64,000 bases of DNA from Candidatus Lustribacter telmatis (GTDB taxonomy: Bacteria; Vulcanimicrobiota; Vulcanimicrobiia; Vulcanimicrobiales; Vulcanimicrobiaceae), in the NCBI GenBank assembly GCA_003164045.1, contig PLRU01000046.1, positions 1 through 64,000 of the forward strand. Reading direction: 5' to 3'. The position numbers and the translations under genes were made by a program. The notes under the pieces were generated by a model. That model did no database searches. It saw only the letters and a program-made list of their open reading frames with translations, and was not told the DNA's origin. Position 1 is the stretch's first letter, and every line of letters begins with the position of its first letter. This document shows, one piece after another, positions 43,190 through 51,858 of the stretch.

Positions 43190-44050
43190 TTGAAAGTTTC
43201 CGCATCGCGCTTCGTAAGAGTCGTCGCTTCGCTTTTTGTGCTTATGGTCATCGTGTCTGTTCCGGCGGTTGCGGACGTACAAGAAGCGTACTTGGGCAAG
43301 CAGATCTACGATTGGCTATACAGCACGGGGATAATCGTCTCGAAGTCTCCGCTCTACAACGACATCCTCAACCCGATCACCGAGCCGTTGAAGGCCGTGG
43401 CAGGTCCGCGCTACGACGCGCCGTTCATCTTCACGATCGGGCGCGATCCCTACCCGAACGTAGCCTCGGTTCCCGGCGGGCGCGTCTACGTCAGTGACAA
43501 GACCTTTGAAGTCATCCGCTACCGCGAAGAGCTCGCGGGTGCGCTCTGCCACGCGGTCGCGCACACCGTTCGTCACGACTTCGCGAGCGTGGCCCGCAAG
43601 GCGTTCAACACGCAGCTCGCTGCAGGGGCCTTGATGTTGGGCGCTAGCGCCAGTTATTACGGTGGCATCCTCAACAACCCGTTGAGACTTCTCGACCCGA
43701 ATACGATCAACGGATTGGTGAACGCCACCAAGCCCGGCAATGTAGCGGCTGCGAACGCGGTGGCCGGCGCCATCCGGGCCGGAAGCGTTTCCCCGATGAC
43801 GGCGGCCGAGAGCGTCGAAAGCGAGGCCGACGTAACGGGCGCGGACCTCTGCGCCAAGGCCGGCCTCAACCCCTGGGGCCTCGTATGGCTCCTCGAAAAT
43901 TACCAAAAGTCCAAGATGGCCGGACGCATGGAGATGCTCTCTGATGCACCAGGCGACCGCATCCGCATTCTCAAGGCATATTTTGCAAGCGCGCCTGAGC
44001 GATTCGCCAAATTTGACCGCGATCGCGCGCACGGCACGCCGATGCAATAG
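43190..44050 (+). CDS. Exported M48-like protein with altered zinc motif
   Basis: 286 aa. Signal peptide MKVSASRFVRVVASLFVLMV...AVADV fixes TTG 43190, preceded by CGGAG at 7 nt. The M48 metallopeptidase layout is recognisable: GGRVYVSDKTFEVI, then LAGALCHAVAHTVRHD and, about 90 residues on, ESVESEADVTGADLCAKAG (third ligand Glu). The catalytic HExxH reads HAVAH (His121, Ala122, His125): zinc ligands are kept but the catalytic Glu is Ala. Unless a neighbouring residue substitutes, it is a pseudo-protease. Convergent with the next gene, 2 nt apart. Confidence 0.78.
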   Translation: MKVSASRFVRVVASLFVLMVIVSVPAVADVQEAYLGKQIYDWLYSTGIIVSKSPLYNDILNPITEPLKAVAGPRYDAPFIFTIGRDPYPNVASVPGGRVYVSDKTFEVIRYREELAGALCHAVAHTVRHDFASVARKAFNTQLAAGALMLGASASYYGGILNNPLRLLDPNTINGLVNATKPGNVAAANAVAGAIRAGSVSPMTAAESVESEADVTGADLCAKAGLNPWGLVWLLENYQKSKMAGRMEMLSDAPGDRIRILKAYFASAPERFAKFDRDRAHGTPMQ

Positions 44051-44052
44051 GG

Positions 44053-45303
44053 CTAACCGCATGTGCTTGGTGGCCAGTTGCCGCTCGTCACGACGCGCTG
44101 CTTGTGCCACGTCGGCGTCGCGAACTGCTGCCACCAGTAGTCGAGGTCTCCGCACGCGTCTGTCGACGCCATGACGATCGATTTCCCGGTCCAGGTAATT
44201 CCGCCGGGATCCATCCATCCGCTGTACTGCGCGCTTCCGGGCGGATGCTGTAGTGCCCACGTTCCGCTGCTTGTCTGGTCCTTCCACCAAAAATCGAACA
44301 CTTGTAATTTGATGTTTTCGTCGATCGCCGCCACGACGACGGAGTTGCCCGCGGCCCCGACGGCCGGGCCGCCGTATTGGCTCACGGCGCCGACTTGCTC
44401 TTTGCGCCATGCCGTTGTTCCCGCCGCTTGCGTCCAGGTTGCGATCGCGTTGTCTGAGCCCGTTACACCCACATTGGCGGCGATAACGACGGCACTCCCG
44501 GTCCACGCGATCGACGGAAACAGCGAATAGCCGGTATCGACAACCTGGCGGCCCCACGTCGCCGAACCTGCGGGTTGCACGTAGTAGCACATTCCGTCGC
44601 TCTCGTTGCCGTTGCAACTGCTCGCGATGACGACGGACGAGCCCGTCCACGCGATGGCCGGCTGCAATGGGGCCACAACCGAAAACGGCGCAACGAGTTC
44701 TTCGTACCACGTCGTTTTGTTTTTCTGCTGAAACCAGTAGTGCAAGCCGTGTTTGTCACTCGCGGCGATCACCACCGCCGAGCCGGTCCAGGCGATACTC
44801 GGCATGGAGTAGCCCACCACCAACGGCGTGACCTTGCCGTTCAGCACGGAGTAGAACGAGCAGCATTCGGGCGGCCCTGCGGCGACGAGCTGCTGGTGCC
44901 AAACGGTACTGCCTTTTGCTTGCCACCAGTAATAGAGGCCACCGTTGCGCACGTCCACCGCAGCGATGACGACCGAGTCGCCGGTCCACGCGATCGCGTT
45001 GGAACGGTAACCCGTCGGTGACTGCGGGACGACGGTGTTTTCCCAACTGGCCGGACATCCACCGGTGGACGCGACGAGTTCACGATGCCAGGCCGTCGTA
45101 CCGGTCTGCTGCCAAAAGTACGAGAGATCGCCGCCGCTATTCCCCATCGGTGTTGCAACGAGTACGACCGACGATCCCGTCCAGGCGATGCCGCTGCTAA
45201 AAAACGCATCCTCGCAGCCGGCACGAGCGGGCGCGGACGTGAAAATGGCGATCCCGAGCATCAGCACGACGGCTGGTGCGGCCATCAAGTAAAGGCGTTT
45301 CAA
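44053..45303 (-). CDS. Secreted seven-repeat protein, probable beta-propeller
   Basis: 416 aa with signal peptide MKRLYLMAAPAVVLMLGIAI ending ARA (TTG 45303; ATG 45285 is an alternative). The mature part contains seven units, each starting IAWTGSxVVIAA and followed by YWWQ..GTTAWHxELV: starts near residues 39, 104, 170, 217, 265, 314 (degenerate, VGAAGNSVVVAA) and 369. Seven repeats of about 45-65 residues suggest a seven-bladed beta-propeller. Several Cys pairs (GGCP, PECCSFY, SSCNGNESDGMC) may form disulfides. No catalytic motif recognised; a binding or surface role is inference. Confidence 0.75.
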   Translation of the reverse strand: MKRLYLMAAPAVVLMLGIAIFTSAPARAGCEDAFFSSGIAWTGSSVVLVATPMGNSGGDLSYFWQQTGTTAWHRELVASTGGCPASWENTVVPQSPTGYRSNAIAWTGDSVVIAAVDVRNGGLYYWWQAKGSTVWHQQLVAAGPPECCSFYSVLNGKVTPLVVGYSMPSIAWTGSAVVIAASDKHGLHYWFQQKNKTTWYEELVAPFSVVAPLQPAIAWTGSSVVIASSCNGNESDGMCYYVQPAGSATWGRQVVDTGYSLFPSIAWTGSAVVIAANVGVTGSDNAIATWTQAAGTTAWRKEQVGAVSQYGGPAVGAAGNSVVVAAIDENIKLQVFDFWWKDQTSSGTWALQHPPGSAQYSGWMDPGGITWTGKSIVMASTDACGDLDYWWQQFATPTWHKQRVVTSGNWPPSTCG

Positions 45304-45491
45304 TGAGTGAATCGCCGGCACGATGTGACGCTTGTTCCCCCGCCGTGCCGACCCCTGGCCGTCAGGCATGAAGACGACGTGCATCACAGCGCGCCCAACT
45401 GCGCCCAGCACCTGAAATGTGAAGAATTTGCGAAGAACGGACCTGGTCGTTCACACTTCGGGAACACTTGGGTGTCACGCTTATTCCTGTG

Positions 45492-45842
45492 ATGACGACT
45501 ATGACCGATCAGCCCATTCCGGGCACGATCCTCTTCAACGGAGCGAACGCGATGAAGGGTTACGCTCTCAATAAGATGTGTTTCTCGTTCAATAGCAGAT
45601 CGAACCGCGAGGCGTTTCTTCGCGACGAAGAGGAATATATGGCGCGTTTCGGCCTCAACGAGCAGCAGCGAGCCGCGATCAAATCACGAAACGTGCTGGC
45701 CCTCCTTGAGGCCGGCGGAAACATCTACTACCTCGCCAAGTTCGCCGGAATATTTCACTTAGGCGTACAGGACATCGGCGCACAGCAAACCGGTGTGACC
45801 GTTGAAGAGTTCAAGGCCAAGCTCCTTGCGGCGGGGTGCTAA
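45492..45842 (+). CDS. Extradiol ring-cleavage dioxygenase, LigA (alpha) subunit
   Basis: 116 aa small subunit of a class III (LigAB-type) extradiol dioxygenase, which closes the active site over the catechol-type substrate. LigA-superfamily segments: ALNKMCFSFNSRSNREAFL, DEEEYMARFGLNEQQRAAIKSRN, LLEAGGNIYYLAKFAGI. The family's known members cleave protocatechuate at 4,5 or gallate. The start is ATG 45492, with ATG 45501 possible. The beta subunit follows after 4 nt. Usual LigA length is 110-140. Confidence 0.88.
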   Translation: MTTMTDQPIPGTILFNGANAMKGYALNKMCFSFNSRSNREAFLRDEEEYMARFGLNEQQRAAIKSRNVLALLEAGGNIYYLAKFAGIFHLGVQDIGAQQTGVTVEEFKAKLLAAGC

Positions 45843-45846
45843 CCGG

Positions 45847-46707
45847 ATGGCACGCATTGTCGGCGGCATCGCGACCACCCATGTCCCCTCGATCGGAAAT
45901 GCCCTGGAGAAAGGGCTTGAAGCCGATCCCTATTGGAAGCCATTCTTCGATGCGTTCCCGCCACTTCGCCGGTGGCTCGACGAAGTGCAACCCGACGTTG
46001 CCGTCGTCCTCTACAACGATCACGGGCTCAATTTTTTTCTGGACGCCATGCCGACGTTTGCGGTCGGTGCGGCTGCCGAGTATCGCAATGAAGACGAAGG
46101 CTGGGGCATCCCGACATCCCCGCCGTTTAGCGGTGACCCGCGCCTTTCGTGGCATTTGATCGAAAGCCTTATGCACGACGACTTCGACATTTGCTCGTGT
46201 CAAGAGATGCTCGTCGATCACGCCTTCACGATCCCGATGCAATTGCTCTGGCCCGCGCGCTCGACGATGCCGCGGACGATTCCGATCAGCATCAACACCG
46301 TGCAACACCCGATTCCGACGCCTTCGCGCTGCTATCGATTCGGCCAAGCCCTTGGGCGCTCGATTGCATCGTATCCCGAAGATCTCCGCGTCGTGGTCAT
46401 CGGAACGGGCGGCCTCTCTCACCAGCTCGACGGTGAGCGCGCCGGTTTCATCAACCCGGCATTCGACCGGATGTGCCTGCAGAAGATCGTCGATGCGCCC
46501 GATGAGCTCGCGAGCTATGCGACGCTCGACCTCATCCGCGAAGCGGGGGCTCAAGGCGCAGAGCTGATCATGTGGCTGGCGATGCGCGGCGCCTTGACCG
46601 GTAGCGTCCGCGAACTTCAGAGCACCTATCACGTGCCGATCTCGAATACGGCAGCCGGCGTCCTCTTACTCGAGAACACCACCCGGCCGGAGCTGGCCAT
46701 CCGTTAA
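45847..46707 (+). CDS. Extradiol ring-cleavage dioxygenase, LigB (beta) subunit
   Basis: 286 aa catalytic subunit. The non-haem Fe(II) ligands of LigB are at the expected places: His12 (TTHVPSIG), His59 (NDHGLNFF) and Glu239 (AELIMWLAMRGAL); the acid/base is His192 (GGLSHQLDG). It inserts O2 next to a hydroxyl of a catechol-type acid such as protocatechuate or gallate; LigB itself is 302 aa. ATG 45847 follows the LigA stop by 4 nt. It faces the FAD dehydrogenase end 7 nt away. The substrate is not determinable from sequence alone. Confidence 0.9.
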   Translation: MARIVGGIATTHVPSIGNALEKGLEADPYWKPFFDAFPPLRRWLDEVQPDVAVVLYNDHGLNFFLDAMPTFAVGAAAEYRNEDEGWGIPTSPPFSGDPRLSWHLIESLMHDDFDICSCQEMLVDHAFTIPMQLLWPARSTMPRTIPISINTVQHPIPTPSRCYRFGQALGRSIASYPEDLRVVVIGTGGLSHQLDGERAGFINPAFDRMCLQKIVDAPDELASYATLDLIREAGAQGAELIMWLAMRGALTGSVRELQSTYHVPISNTAAGVLLLENTTRPELAIR

Positions 46708-46714
46708 CGCCGAA

Positions 46715-48382
46715 CTACGCTGGGGTGCCTGTTGCGCTTCGGGCCGCAATGAGGCCCTGGCAGATCGCGCGCGCTAGACCGTGCTGGCCGAAGCCTCCGG
46801 CCGACTCGCCGCCGCAGTAAAGCCCTGGAATGACCGCGCCGCGCATGTCGATCACCCGGCATTCGGCGTCGATGCGTAAGCCGGCGAGCGAGTCGTGCAG
46901 AACCGGCGTCGCCCAAGCGGCATAGAACGGCGGCGTTTCGATCTTGTAGCGCGGCTCGGACTTGTCGAAATCTTCATCGATGCCGTTCTCGACGAACGTG
47001 TTATAGCGTGCGACGGTCGCCTGCAAGTCGGCACCGCGCATCGGCACGCGCTGATGGGGCATCACGATCGACTCGGCCAGTTCTTCGAGCGTGTTCGCGC
47101 TGAAGAAGAAGCCCGCTTCGGTATCGACGTTCGGCGGCCGCGGGTCCCACGCTTCGCGCGCGACCGCCGCAGCGTCGAAGATCGCCCAGATCGCACCACC
47201 GCCGTTGCGCGTCTCGCCAATGCCCGCCATCGCTGCGTTCAGCCAGTTGTTGGGCGCGTATGTGATGTTCGACGCGTTGCGGTGGCTGAGCGGTTCGTAT
47301 GCCGTGATCGAGCCGTGGTTGTTCGCGGAAAAGTGCAAGCCCGTCTCGTCATAAAAGCGCCGTCCGAGCATGTTGACGTGTATGACGTCGTGCCAATCTT
47401 GCACGCGTAAGCCGGACGCGCGCGCTTTTGGGAATACCGGGCTGCCCGGCATCCACTGCAGGTTGACGTAGTTAAATTGACAGCCGATGAGTCCGGGTTT
47501 GGTGATCTGCCAGCCGAACTCGGCGACTTGGTTAGCGAGTCCCCACAGCGCTGCGCCGATCGCCATCGCGGCAAGCTCCCCGCTCGCGTCCTGGTCCGAC
47601 CACGGCATGCCCGCGAGGCCGCAATATTCTTCGGTCAGCCGCGGATCGAACATGCGGCGGAACTCGATGTTGCCTTGCGATCCACCGGTACCGATAATGA
47701 CGGCCTTGCGCGCCCGAATATTGCGGACGGTGCCGGCGTGGGTAACGGCGATTCCGAGTACGCGGCCCGAGGTGGGCTCTTCGCGATGGATTGCAGTCAT
47801 GCGATGTTCGAGCAAAATCCGCACGCCGGCCCGGCGCGCAGCAACTTCGAGCGGTCGCATCAGCCCGTTGCCGGTCGACATCGTTGCGGCGACTTCGGGA
47901 TCGGCGGGTGCGCCGGTCTGTATCAGCGGCCACTCCATGGCGGCCGCGTGCATTTCGCGCGGCGCGGAGTTGCCGACCGCGTTCCCACCGCGTTCGTCGG
48001 GCGCCTTATCGACGAACACGACGCCGTGCGCGACGAGCCACTCGTATGCCGGCACGTTGTTGTCGGCGAACGCGCGCACGATCTCGCGATCGTTGTAGCG
48101 GTAATCGGGATGCCCGTTCGGTTCGACGACCGTCCAGTCGGTCAAGTCCCCGAACAGCAAGTCGGGCGAGTCGACGATGCCGTATTTCTTCTGCGCGCTC
48201 GTGCCGCCGCCGAGAGGAACGTTTCCGCCGCTGGTGATCGCATGGCCGCCGATGTCGTTCTCGGCCTCGACGACGATAACGGAAGCGCCGGCCTCGCGCG
48301 CCGCGATCGCCGCCGGGAGTCCAACCGCGCCGGAGCCGATCACGACGACGTCGGCTTCATCATGCCAGGTTATTGGTTCCAT
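46715..48382 (-). CDS. FAD-dependent dehydrogenase (fumarate reductase/KSTD-like)
   Basis: 555 aa flavoprotein. FAD Rossmann motif ADVVVIGSGAVGLPAAIAAREAG with VVEAENDIGGHA; a second FAD contact near RARKAVIIGTGGSQG; C-terminal GLYCGGESAGGFGQHGL closes the site. The capping-domain parts FYDETG and HASNI fit the succinate dehydrogenase/3-ketosteroid dehydrogenase superfamily. It would introduce or reduce a C=C bond next to a carbonyl. Last gene of a leftward run hydrolase-receptor-dehydrogenase, 13 nt after the receptor. A related enzyme is at 56450-57937. Confidence 0.87.
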   Translation of the reverse strand: MEPITWHDEADVVVIGSGAVGLPAAIAAREAGASVIVVEAENDIGGHAITSGGNVPLGGGTSAQKKYGIVDSPDLLFGDLTDWTVVEPNGHPDYRYNDREIVRAFADNNVPAYEWLVAHGVVFVDKAPDERGGNAVGNSAPREMHAAAMEWPLIQTGAPADPEVAATMSTGNGLMRPLEVAARRAGVRILLEHRMTAIHREEPTSGRVLGIAVTHAGTVRNIRARKAVIIGTGGSQGNIEFRRMFDPRLTEEYCGLAGMPWSDQDASGELAAMAIGAALWGLANQVAEFGWQITKPGLIGCQFNYVNLQWMPGSPVFPKARASGLRVQDWHDVIHVNMLGRRFYDETGLHFSANNHGSITAYEPLSHRNASNITYAPNNWLNAAMAGIGETRNGGGAIWAIFDAAAVAREAWDPRPPNVDTEAGFFFSANTLEELAESIVMPHQRVPMRGADLQATVARYNTFVENGIDEDFDKSEPRYKIETPPFYAAWATPVLHDSLAGLRIDAECRVIDMRGAVIPGLYCGGESAGGFGQHGLARAICQGLIAARSATGTPA

Positions 48383-48395
48383 GAAGATTGCAGTT

Positions 48396-49319
48396 TCAGC
48401 CCTTCCAGATAAGGTCGGCGGCGACGAGCGGTCGGGCTAATAGTTTGTATTTGAACGCGGCATCCAGCAATGGCTGCAGCATGGCCGGGTCGAGTGTGGT
48501 CGCCATCGGCTGTCGCAACTTGTCGACTTTCATTTTCGTCCAGTCCGACAGCAGCTCGACCGCGCGGCCCTGATTGGCGAGCGACCATTGCGTGCCTTCG
48601 ACGACGCTCTTCGCAAAGGCGTGCGCCACAGTTTTGTTTGCGTTGGCCCATGCCGGCGTCGCGACCCAGAGCGTCCCGAGAAAGCGCGGCGCGATTGCGA
48701 CATACGGATCGGCGAGCACGCGCAAGCCGGCAGCGCGGCCGAGGCTGAGATACGGCTCGAACATGAGGCTTGCGGCGATGCGGCCTTGCGCGAGCGCCTG
48801 CGGTACGGCGGCCGGCGGAATCTCAAGGAACTGCACGCTTTTCGCGTCACCGCCGTTTTCATCGAGCCACGCCAATGCCGCCAGCTGATCGGTCGAGCCG
48901 ATCGAATTGACGGAGATGACTTTTCCGGCGAGGTCCTTCGCGCTGCGAATCGGCGAGTCGCCGGCGACCACAACACCCGAGAATGGATGGTCGGCTTCGC
49001 TGATCGCCCCCGGCGCGATCGCGGTGAACGGCAAACCTTTGATCACCGATGATGCGAACGACATGCAGTTCGACGCGCCCACCTGCAGCGATCCCCCGAC
49101 GATTGCCGCCGCGACGACGTTGCCTCCCGCCATTTTTTGCAGATTGACGTTGAGGCCGTTCTTCTTGAAGATTCCAGCTTCTTGCGCGTAGTATGCCTGC
49201 GCGGTGATCTCGTTCGAATTCAAACCGACGTTCAATTCGGTCGCATCGGCGCGCGCGAACGATGGCGCGGCGATGAACGCGCCGCCGAGCATGAGCGATG
49301 CCTTACGAGAGAGTTGCAT
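48396..49319 (-). CDS. NMT1/SsuA-like ABC substrate-binding protein (1)
   Basis: 307 aa periplasmic receptor. Leader MQLSRKASLMLGGAFIAAPSFARA, then LNVGLNSNEITAQAYYAQEAGIFKKNGLNV (the aliphatic sulfonate/pyrimidine receptor start), GVVVAGDSPIRSAKDLAGKVISVNS and SLMFEPYLSLG. A GGAGG site precedes ATG 49319. No permease or ATPase is nearby. Clear paralogue of the protein at 55477-56451 (shared DSPIRSAxDLxGK and EPxLS). The ligand is unknown; neighbours suggest an aromatic or heterocyclic acid. Confidence 0.88.
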   Translation of the reverse strand: MQLSRKASLMLGGAFIAAPSFARADATELNVGLNSNEITAQAYYAQEAGIFKKNGLNVNLQKMAGGNVVAAAIVGGSLQVGASNCMSFASSVIKGLPFTAIAPGAISEADHPFSGVVVAGDSPIRSAKDLAGKVISVNSIGSTDQLAALAWLDENGGDAKSVQFLEIPPAAVPQALAQGRIAASLMFEPYLSLGRAAGLRVLADPYVAIAPRFLGTLWVATPAWANANKTVAHAFAKSVVEGTQWSLANQGRAVELLSDWTKMKVDKLRQPMATTLDPAMLQPLLDAAFKYKLLARPLVAADLIWKG

Positions 49320-49340
49320 GGTGCCTCCGTTTGGTTTTAG

Positions 49341-50222
49341 TCAAATCAGCCCGGCGATGAAATCCGCCACCGCGCTGCTATTGGATTCGAGCATCATCAT
49401 GTGCCCGTTGCCGGTGATTCCGTGCTCGCCGAGCGCATAGCGCGTCGCATGTGCTCCGGCCGCATTGAGCCAGTCGGCCACGCTCTGTTCGAACGCCGGC
49501 GGGTGGTCGGGATCATCGGTACCGTGCACGAGGGCGATGCGCTTACCGCGAATTGCGGCCTCGTCGATGATCCGTGGCGCCGATCCTTGGAAGTTCATGC
49601 GCCCTAAGATGAGCGGGAACGGCACCGGGATCAGCGAGTTGATGTACCGGTCGGCATACGCGCGCGGAAACTGCGTGCCCGGTCCGATCAGTTTGAAGTC
49701 GGCGGCTTCGCGGCTCATCGACATCGCTTGCCCGCGGCGGATTTTCTGCACCGTCGATCCGGCGAAACGCTGCAGGTGCAGTTCCTCCGGATCGTCGCGC
49801 AAGACGATCGGCAACGGCTGCATGTTTCCAGGCGGCGCGCATGCGATGCCGATCAAGAGCGCGATTCGTTCGGGCATCGTCTCGAGCAGCTTCCAGCCGA
49901 AGTGGCCGGACATCGAATGTGTCATCAGGATGACGGGCTTGGATTCCGTGCGGATCACGTTCGCGAGGCCATTGCACACCACATCGGCAGACAGCTCGTC
50001 GTTCTCGAGAAACCCACTCCGACCGACGCTCGGCCAGTCGGGGACAACGACGCGATGTCCGTGCCGAACGAAGTCGTATGCCCAGCCGGGGCGGTTGTCG
50101 ATCGTCGCGAGAAAACACGCGCCGGTGTGGCCGCCGCCGTGCACCAGTACCATCGTCGGCTTGGTCGCGCCACCGATCGGCTCGAGCACATCGTAGTACG
50201 TCGCCGGATCGTCGGTAAACAC
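49341..50222 (-). CDS. Alpha/beta hydrolase
   Basis: 293 aa. MVLVHGGGHTGACFLATID (oxyanion loop), LMTHSMSGHFGWKLLE (Ser nucleophile), LVHGTDDPDHPP (Asp) and GNGHMMMLE (His). The large insert around residues 155-215 forms a lid. It is read in the same direction and just before the receptor and FAD genes. Members of the superfamily hydrolyse ring-cleavage products or esters, so a role in processing of the LigAB product is possible but unproven. Start GTG 50222. Confidence 0.85.
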   Translation of the reverse strand: MFTDDPATYYDVLEPIGGATKPTMVLVHGGGHTGACFLATIDNRPGWAYDFVRHGHRVVVPDWPSVGRSGFLENDELSADVVCNGLANVIRTESKPVILMTHSMSGHFGWKLLETMPERIALLIGIACAPPGNMQPLPIVLRDDPEELHLQRFAGSTVQKIRRGQAMSMSREAADFKLIGPGTQFPRAYADRYINSLIPVPFPLILGRMNFQGSAPRIIDEAAIRGKRIALVHGTDDPDHPPAFEQSVADWLNAAGAHATRYALGEHGITGNGHMMMLESNSSAVADFIAGLI

Positions 50223-50286
50223 TCGGTGACACGTTTAGCACTGGGCTCGTGCAACCTTCGGTGCTTGCGCGCCCGTCCCAAACACG

Positions 50287-51792
50287 GTGGGGACGGATGG
50301 CGCGCGGCAACTGACACACGGCGAGATCATGGGCGCGCTGACCGGAATTTTGATCGCGGTCCTGCTCTCGGCGCTCGACCAAACGATCGTCAACCCTGCC
50401 CTCACCGCGATCGCGACCGATCTGCACGCGGTCAACGACCTTTCGTGGATCATCATCGGCTATTTTGTCACGTCGACCGCGTTGATGCCGGTCTACGGGA
50501 AGCTCAGCGACATCTACGGGCGCGGCCGGCTGATGATGATTTCGATTGCGATCTTTGTCGCCGCGTCGTTGCTCTGCGCGTGCGCGCAATCGCTCGTGCA
50601 GCTCGCGCTCTTTCGCGCGTTGGAGGGGGTCGGCGGAGGCGGGCTCACGGTGATCTCGCAAGCGATGATCGCCGATTTCATCTCTCCGCGCGATCGTGGG
50701 AAGTACCAGGGCTTCATCGCCGGGACGTGGGCGTTTGCCGGTGTCCTGGGGCCGCCGCTCGGCGGTCTGCTCACCGATCATCTTAGCTGGCGCTTCATCT
50801 TTTGGATGAATCTGCCGTTGGGTTTGCTCGCGTTTATGTTGTGCCGTCGCGTGTCCAGGCGGATGACGAATCCGCCGGCGCGCAGCACGCGGCTCGACTA
50901 CGCGGGGGCGCTACTGCTCATCGCGGGCGTCTCGCTCGTTCTGCTTGCGGTTTCCGGTTCGACGAGCGGCTGGAATGCGTGGGTCGTCTCGGAAATGGGG
51001 GCGGGACTGGTTCTGCTCGCGCTGTTCGTTGCGCAAGAATTCCGGGCCGACGATCCGATCGTGCCGCCGCGGTTGTATCGCAACGGAATTGTTGTCGGGA
51101 TGAACATCGTCGGGTTATTGCTTTCGATGGTGCAGTTCGGGGCGCTGGTGTTGCTGCCGGTGTACTTTCAGCTTGTGATGGGCGTGCCGGCCACCATCTC
51201 GGGCGTCATGATCGTGCCGATGCTGCTCCTCATTCCGGTAGCATCGGTGCTGGCCGGGCAGTTCATGGTGCGAACCGGCCGCTACAAGCCGATCTTTCCG
51301 GTGGCGTTCGTTCTGATGACGGTCGCGCTGATTGCGTTTTCGCGGATGTCGGCGTTGAGTTCGACGCTGTCTTTGGAGTTGGCGGTTGGGCTGCTGGGTC
51401 TCGGGATCGGGTGTTGTGGACCCGTGCTCATGGCCGGCACGCAGAACGCCGCGCATGGCGCCGATCTTGGGGCGGCGACGTCGTCTATCACCTTCGCGCG
51501 TTCGCTCGGGGCGTCGCTTGGGACTGCGATGTTTTGGGCGATTTTGCTTGTGCCGTTAGCGTCTGCGTCGCTCGGTAGTACGGACGCGCTCTTTCATGCC
51601 GGCCATGCCGGGATTGTCGGGCTCCCGGCTGGGGAGCGCGAGCGTGTGATGGGGCTGCTTGCGACCGGGTTTCACAACGTGTTTGTGATCTCGGCCGCGA
51701 TCGCGTTTGCTACGGCTTTGTTCTCGCTGTTCTTGAGGGAAGAGCCGCTCAAGACTGCGCCGCGTTCGCGGCTGGTGAAGTTGGCGCAGTGA
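50287..51792 (+). CDS. MFS drug/solute efflux transporter (DHA2, EmrB/QacA type)
   Basis: 501 aa with about fourteen hydrophobic spans. Motif D1 ALDQTIVNPALTAIATDL in the first span, motif A GKLSDIYGRGRLMMI, and antiporter motif C GTWAFAGVLGPPLGGLLTD. Proton-driven export of hydrophobic compounds is usual for the family; here it may export pathway intermediates. GTG 50287 start (an internal ATG at 50329 would shorten the leader). It diverges from the hydrolase-receptor-FAD run with 64 bp between. Confidence 0.9.
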   Translation: MGTDGARQLTHGEIMGALTGILIAVLLSALDQTIVNPALTAIATDLHAVNDLSWIIIGYFVTSTALMPVYGKLSDIYGRGRLMMISIAIFVAASLLCACAQSLVQLALFRALEGVGGGGLTVISQAMIADFISPRDRGKYQGFIAGTWAFAGVLGPPLGGLLTDHLSWRFIFWMNLPLGLLAFMLCRRVSRRMTNPPARSTRLDYAGALLLIAGVSLVLLAVSGSTSGWNAWVVSEMGAGLVLLALFVAQEFRADDPIVPPRLYRNGIVVGMNIVGLLLSMVQFGALVLLPVYFQLVMGVPATISGVMIVPMLLLIPVASVLAGQFMVRTGRYKPIFPVAFVLMTVALIAFSRMSALSSTLSLELAVGLLGLGIGCCGPVLMAGTQNAAHGADLGAATSSITFARSLGASLGTAMFWAILLVPLASASLGSTDALFHAGHAGIVGLPAGERERVMGLLATGFHNVFVISAAIAFATALFSLFLREEPLKTAPRSRLVKLAQ

Positions 51793-51858
51793 TCGTCACG
51801 TTTGCGGCGGGCGATGCAGGCGCCGCGTGCGAACGGGTATTTGGGGAATACTCGATGC

